Source: Flavobacteriaceae bacterium F08102 (GTDB taxonomy: Bacteria; Bacteroidota; Bacteroidia; Flavobacteriales; Flavobacteriaceae). From it: a stretch of 64,000 nucleotides of DNA. The position numbers were made by a program, and so were the translations under genes. The notes under the pieces are model-generated. The model saw nothing but the letters and a program-made list of their open reading frames with translations. It was not told the DNA's origin and searched no databases. The DNA is taken from contig JALKAY010000002.1 in assembly GCA_023015935.1 (NCBI GenBank), forward strand, positions 124,001-188,000. Direction: 5' to 3'. Below, piece after piece: positions 57,814 to 64,000 of this stretch (position 1 is the first letter of the stretch; every line of letters starts with the position of its first letter).

Positions 57814-60800
57814 ATGAAATTAACTGCTATCTTTTTGTTTTTTTTGCAAACTGTACTATTTTCACAAGTAAATCCATTAATTCACCATCCTGTTATTAAT
57901 AATGAAGGGAATACGATTGCTTTTTCGTATCAAGGTGATATTTTTATAGCCAATGCCACAGGTCAAAATATAAAACGATTGACTATTCACGAAGCCTACG
58001 ATGGAAATCCGATCTGGAATCCAGACGGCAAGAGTCTGTATTTTAGTTCAAATCGCTTTGGAAATAATGATATCTTTAGTGTTCCTATTACGGGAGGTGT
58101 TCCAACGCGACTTACCTATCATTCTGCTTCTGATGTGCCTACTGATATAACCAATGATGGGCAATTACTCTTTATGACAAGACGTAATTTTGTTCAAGTA
58201 GAGCGCGAATCTGAAATTAACAGTATAGATATTCAAGGAGGAACCCCAACAAAGTTTTTGTCCTCACTGGGATTTGATGCACGCATGTCTCCAAATGGAA
58301 ATTTGATTGCTTTTACCCGTGGATATTGTCGAATTGAACGAGAAGCTTATAGAGGAGCCGCAAATAGAGATATATGGGTTTACAATATAAAAGAAGATAA
58401 ATATCATCAAATTACTACTTTTGATGGGCAAGATTTTTCGCCCTATTGGGGCAATGACCAAACCCTTTACTTTCAATCAGCACGAAGTGGTGTTTATAAT
58501 ATTCATAAAGTGGGTATTACCGAAACTGGCGAGAAACAAGGTGAAGTAGAACAAATTTCGAGCCTTCAAGATTTGGGGCTATTTTCTTTTAATGTTAGTA
58601 AAAATGGTAAATATGCAGTCATGAATGCTGGAGATCAGGTATGGACTATAGACCTTAGTTCTAAGGTTACTACACCGATTAATATTGCCATCTCAAGTGA
58701 TTACCGTTTTGACCCAACCGTGCGTCAGACCTATCGAAATAACGCGTCAAGAATTGCGTTGAGTCCATCGACTAAGTATGTGTCTTTTGAAATTCGTGGT
58801 GAAATTTTTCTAAGAGAAAGTAATCCTCAAAAGAGTAAAACAGTTAATTTATCAAACTCACCTGCGAGAGATATGGGAGCGGTCTGGTTAAATGATGAAA
58901 CATTAATTTTCTTATCTGATCGAGATGGAGATTTAAATATCTATTCAATTCAATCTACAGATCCTTCGGATAAAAATTTATTCACTTCGTTAAAAAGAGG
59001 TGTTTATAAGCAAACTAATAAAAAAGAAGGTATTATAGAAATGGTATTATCCCCTGATAAAAAACGGATTGCCTTTATCGTTGGGAATGCCAAATTAGTT
59101 GTAGCTAATATTGATGAAAATGGAAAAATATCTTCAGAAAAAACGTTATTAGACGGTTGGGATAAACCTTCAGGATTGGCTTGGTCTCCTGATTCACAAT
59201 GGCTTGCCTATAGTAAAAGTGATTTATATTTTAATGATGAAGTGTATATTCACAAAGCAGACAATAGCATGAAACCGATTAATGTGTCTATGCATCCTAA
59301 AGCTGACCAAGGTCCTGTTTGGAGTCCAGATGGCACAAAATTAGGTTTTTCATCAAACCGAAATAATAATGATCACGATGTTTGGTTTGTCTGGTTGACA
59401 AAAAAAGATTGGGAAAAAACTCAAGAAGATTGGGAAGAATCTGAGTCTATTGCAGCCAACAAATCTGAAAAGGATAAAAAACAAACGAAAAATGATGATT
59501 TGAAAACCGTACATATTGATATAGAGGGGATTCACGAACGTCAACGACAAGTTACCTCTTTTACGGGGGGTGAATATTTAAATAGTATTTCTAAAGACGG
59601 AAAAACCTTTTATTACATTACTGGAAATAGTGGTAGAGGGGATGCTAAGGTGAGTTCTGATATGTTTAAAATTTCTTGGAAGGGAGATAAGCTAGAGGCA
59701 ATAACAAAAGGAAATTCACGTCCGAGAAATGTAATCTTATCACCTAAAAATGATTTCTTATACTATATTTCTAATGGTAGTATTGCACGGATAAAACCCT
59801 CAACAAAGAAGAAGGAAAGCCTTTCATTTAATGCTAAAATGATGATTGACTATAGAAAGGAAACTGAACAAATTTTTGAGGAGGCGTGGAAAGTTATCAG
59901 AGATCGTTTTTATGATCCAAATCATCACCAACAGAATTGGGAATCCTTAAAGAAAAAATACAAGCCATTGGCACTAAAAGCGAGTACGCGTGTAGATTTT
60001 AAAGGGATATTTAATAGAATGTTAGGCCAAATTAATGCTAGTCATATGGGAATGGCCAGAGGCGAAGACCGAATGGAAACTCAGCGGGAAACGACAGGTA
60101 TTTTAGGTCTTGAATTAAAAAATGAAAAAGGTAAACTAGTTGTAAGCAAGGTGGTAGCCAACTCGGCTGCAGATAGAGAAGTTAGTACTTTACTGGTTGG
60201 AGACGTAATCAAAAGTGTCAATGGAGAAATTATTCAGCCGAAAGATAATTTATATCAGTATTTAGCAGATACAGGAAATGAAAAAATTCTCTTGGGAATT
60301 GTGCGGAATGGTAAAACAATGGAAATTACGATCCGACCCAAAACTTCAGCAAGAGCCGACAATTATAACGCTTGGGTGAAGGAACGTAAAGCATTGACAG
60401 AAAAGTATTCAAATGGTCGTTTAGGGTACATTCATATTCAAGGTATGAACTGGACGAGCTTTGAACAATTTGAAAGAGAATTAACGGCAGCGGGGCTAAA
60501 TAAAGAAGGAATCGTAATTGATGTAAGGTTTAATGGAGGAGGTTGGACTACGGATTATCTAATGGCCGTGTTAAGTGTTAAACAACACGCGTACACGGTG
60601 CCAAGAGGTGCCGCTAAAAATTTAGAAAAGGAACAACGTAACTTTAAGGAGTATTATCCGTTTAGCGAACGTCTTCCTTTGTCAGCATGGACAAAACCGT
60701 CTATCGCCTTATGTAATCAGTTCAGTTATTCAAATGCTGAAATATTTTCACATGCTTATAAAGAATTAAATATCGGTAAGTTAGTTGGAGTACCTACTTT

Positions 60801-61014
60801 TGGTGCGGTTATTTCGACAGGAAGCCATACGCTTATAGACGGCACAACGGTGCGTGTTCCATTTAGAGGTTGGTATGTAAAATCAACTGGGGAAAATATG
60901 GATTTCACACCAGCTACACCTGATATTATTGTGTATGACCAACCTGATGATAAAAGTAAAGGGGTAGATACTCAATTGAAAGCGGCCGTAGAGGAATTGT
61001 TAAAAGAGTTGTAA
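57814..61014 (+). CDS. Tricorn-like S41 family protease, exported
   Basis: A 1066-residue periplasmic protease. In order: signal peptide (about residues 1-18, ending LFSQ), two TolB/PD40 propeller regions (about residues 25-330 and 350-640, with many SPDGK-type blades), a C1-like helical segment with EEAWKVIRDRFYDP, a PDZ domain (about residues 760-840, GVIKSVNGEIIQP area), and an S41 domain. The nucleophile is S973 in FSYSNAEIF and the likely base is H744 in NASHMGMARG, positions that mirror archaeal tricorn. It probably degrades peptides taken up through the outer membrane. Confidence 0.9.
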   Translation: MKLTAIFLFFLQTVLFSQVNPLIHHPVINNEGNTIAFSYQGDIFIANATGQNIKRLTIHEAYDGNPIWNPDGKSLYFSSNRFGNNDIFSVPITGGVPTRLTYHSASDVPTDITNDGQLLFMTRRNFVQVERESEINSIDIQGGTPTKFLSSLGFDARMSPNGNLIAFTRGYCRIEREAYRGAANRDIWVYNIKEDKYHQITTFDGQDFSPYWGNDQTLYFQSARSGVYNIHKVGITETGEKQGEVEQISSLQDLGLFSFNVSKNGKYAVMNAGDQVWTIDLSSKVTTPINIAISSDYRFDPTVRQTYRNNASRIALSPSTKYVSFEIRGEIFLRESNPQKSKTVNLSNSPARDMGAVWLNDETLIFLSDRDGDLNIYSIQSTDPSDKNLFTSLKRGVYKQTNKKEGIIEMVLSPDKKRIAFIVGNAKLVVANIDENGKISSEKTLLDGWDKPSGLAWSPDSQWLAYSKSDLYFNDEVYIHKADNSMKPINVSMHPKADQGPVWSPDGTKLGFSSNRNNNDHDVWFVWLTKKDWEKTQEDWEESESIAANKSEKDKKQTKNDDLKTVHIDIEGIHERQRQVTSFTGGEYLNSISKDGKTFYYITGNSGRGDAKVSSDMFKISWKGDKLEAITKGNSRPRNVILSPKNDFLYYISNGSIARIKPSTKKKESLSFNAKMMIDYRKETEQIFEEAWKVIRDRFYDPNHHQQNWESLKKKYKPLALKASTRVDFKGIFNRMLGQINASHMGMARGEDRMETQRETTGILGLELKNEKGKLVVSKVVANSAADREVSTLLVGDVIKSVNGEIIQPKDNLYQYLADTGNEKILLGIVRNGKTMEITIRPKTSARADNYNAWVKERKALTEKYSNGRLGYIHIQGMNWTSFEQFERELTAAGLNKEGIVIDVRFNGGGWTTDYLMAVLSVKQHAYTVPRGAAKNLEKEQRNFKEYYPFSERLPLSAWTKPSIALCNQFSYSNAEIFSHAYKELNIGKLVGVPTFGAVISTGSHTLIDGTTVRVPFRGWYVKSTGENMDFTPATPDIIVYDQPDDKSKGVDTQLKAAVEELLKEL

Positions 61015-61031
61015 ATCTATTTTTGAAATAG

Positions 61032-63077
<2,046 letters not shown>

Positions 63078-63157
63078 TTGAAAAATACCGCCTCGTCTTT
63101 GGTTGTTACACCCCTAATTTCATCAATTAAAAATTGTTTAGAAAAGGAAATGGATGT

Positions 63158-63481
63158 CTAGAGAAAATTATCTAACCCAGGAATATTGGGAAGACCTTCT
63201 TTGGCGACAGCCCCTAGTTCAGCTTCTTGAAGTTTTGTGGCCTTATCTATCGCGTCGTTAATTGCTAAAATTAGAAAATCCTCTAAAGCCTCCTTGTTAT
63301 TGAGTAAAGTGTCGTCTATATGAATAGATTTAACTTCTCTATTACCAGTCATGCTTACTTTAACGGCATTGTGATTTGAAGTCCCCTCGACATAAACCGT
63401 ATTTAGACGATTCTTCGTTTCCTCAATTTTTTGTTTCGACTCCTTAAGTTTTTGCATCATACTGCCTAAATCTCCAAACAT
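63158..63481 (-). CDS. Nucleoid-associated protein, YbaB/EbfC family
   Basis: A 107-residue DNA-binding protein. The start at 63481 (MFGDLGSMMQKLKESKQ) is the family N-terminus; nine further upstream codons are in frame but unlike the family. The central VKVSMTGNREVKSIHID and NKEALEDFLILAINDAIDKA segments are typical. It differs from most relatives by not sitting next to dnaX and recR; here it lies between ligA and an oligopeptidase gene. Confidence 0.9.
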   Translation of the reverse strand: MFGDLGSMMQKLKESKQKIEETKNRLNTVYVEGTSNHNAVKVSMTGNREVKSIHIDDTLLNNKEALEDFLILAINDAIDKATKLQEAELGAVAKEGLPNIPGLDNFL

Positions 63482-63555
63482 ATTTTTAGGTATTAAAATG
63501 ATTGGCAAAATACTATTTTTTTTGTGAAGTTAAGAAAATAAATGCGTGAATTATC

Positions 63556-63587
63556 TTGGAACAAGCTGAATATATACCGTACTTTTG
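63556..63587 (+). promoter_or_regulatory. Promoter candidate for the oligopeptidase gene
   Basis: TTG (63556-63558), a 21-base spacer, then TACTTTTG (63580-63587). The ATG follows 20 bases after the element. Confidence 0.5.
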
Positions 63588-63607
63588 CGGTCGAATTATT
63601 TTTACAG

Positions 63608-64000
63608 ATGAAGAATAAAGTGAAGAAAGCACCAGTGGCAACCAAACGCCCTAAGGTCATGGAAATTCATGGGGATAAGCGCGTTGACAACTATTATTGG
63701 ATGAGGCTGACAGAAGAACAGAAAAATGCGGAGCAGCCAGATGCACATACACGAGAGGTTTTTGATTACTTAAATGCCGAAAAGGAATATTATGAGGCAG
63801 TAACCGCGCATACTGATCAGTTAAAGAAGAAGTTATTTGAAGAAATGAAGGGGAGAATTAAAGAAGATGATGCTTCGGTACCTTTGAAAGACAATGGTTA
63901 CTACTATATTACGCGTTATGAAAAAGGGCAACAATATCCTGTTCATACGCGTAAAAAAGGAAGTTTAGAGGCTCCTGAAGAAATTTTATTTGATGTGAAT
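63608..64000 (+). CDS. Oligopeptidase B-like S9A peptidase (cut by right window edge)
   Basis: The first 131 codons of a prolyl oligopeptidase family gene are visible. The N-terminus AKRP-type segment (TKRPKVMEIHGDKRVDNYYWM), the helix with FDYLNAEKEYYEA, and MKGRIKEDDASVPLKDNGYYYITRY match the start of the oligopeptidase B propeller. No signal peptide is seen. The catalytic hydrolase domain lies beyond the edge. Confidence 0.88.
   Translation, partial: MKNKVKKAPVATKRPKVMEIHGDKRVDNYYWMRLTEEQKNAEQPDAHTREVFDYLNAEKEYYEAVTAHTDQLKKKLFEEMKGRIKEDDASVPLKDNGYYYITRYEKGQQYPVHTRKKGSLEAPEEILFDVN

Overview
The window is 64 kb of a low-GC chromosome from Bacteroidota, most likely the family Flavobacteriaceae. 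Signs of this are a SusC/SusD pair, promoters of the TTG...TAnnTTTG type, ribosomal genes with no consistent Shine-Dalgarno sequence, the gene order rplQ-carA-eno-gltA after the alpha operon, and several flavobacterial conserved hypotheticals. No prophage, insertion sequence, CRISPR array, defence island, tRNA or rRNA gene was found. It is mostly a housekeeping region.

Left part (1-35.3 kb), mixed housekeeping and envelope genes: mutS2 (cut by the left edge) divergent from ung; guaB converging on a minus-strand group (XdhC-like protein, TolB-like propeller, PLP dehydratase, DUF1684 protein); a possible small RNA or terminator-controlled leader in front of an MFS exporter; an unknown secreted protein; icmF, encoding a fused B12-dependent acyl-CoA mutase; a small HExxH membrane protein; a BtuF-like protein; and trkH/trkA for potassium uptake. 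Then come radC and two surface-polysaccharide gene pairs that collide tail to tail (deacetylase and FemAB-like on plus, acyltransferase and flippase on minus), a YjjG-type nucleotidase, a secreted unknown, rarA, a rhomboid protease, rlmB, an orphan susC-susD pair and an Omp85-family outer-membrane protein.

Middle part (35.4-52.8 kb), one long plus-strand ribosomal supercluster: rpsL-rpsG-fusA-rpsJ, then the S10 genes, the spc genes through secY-infA-rpmJ, and the alpha genes rpsM-rpsK-rpsD-rpoA-rplQ. It starts at a strong promoter and ends at a strong terminator. Most genes are 0-25 bases apart. The larger gaps, before rplC, rpsH, rpsK, rpsD and rplQ, can each be folded into hairpins or interleaved complementary arms. 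They are the best candidates here for undescribed regulation, by autogenous control or attenuation, of ribosomal protein synthesis.

Right part (52.9-64 kb): carA, eno (with a terminator), gltA, a guanidino-modifying enzyme, a large tricorn-like S41 protease, ligA, a YbaB-type nucleoid protein on minus, and the first 131 codons of an oligopeptidase B-like gene that runs off the right edge.
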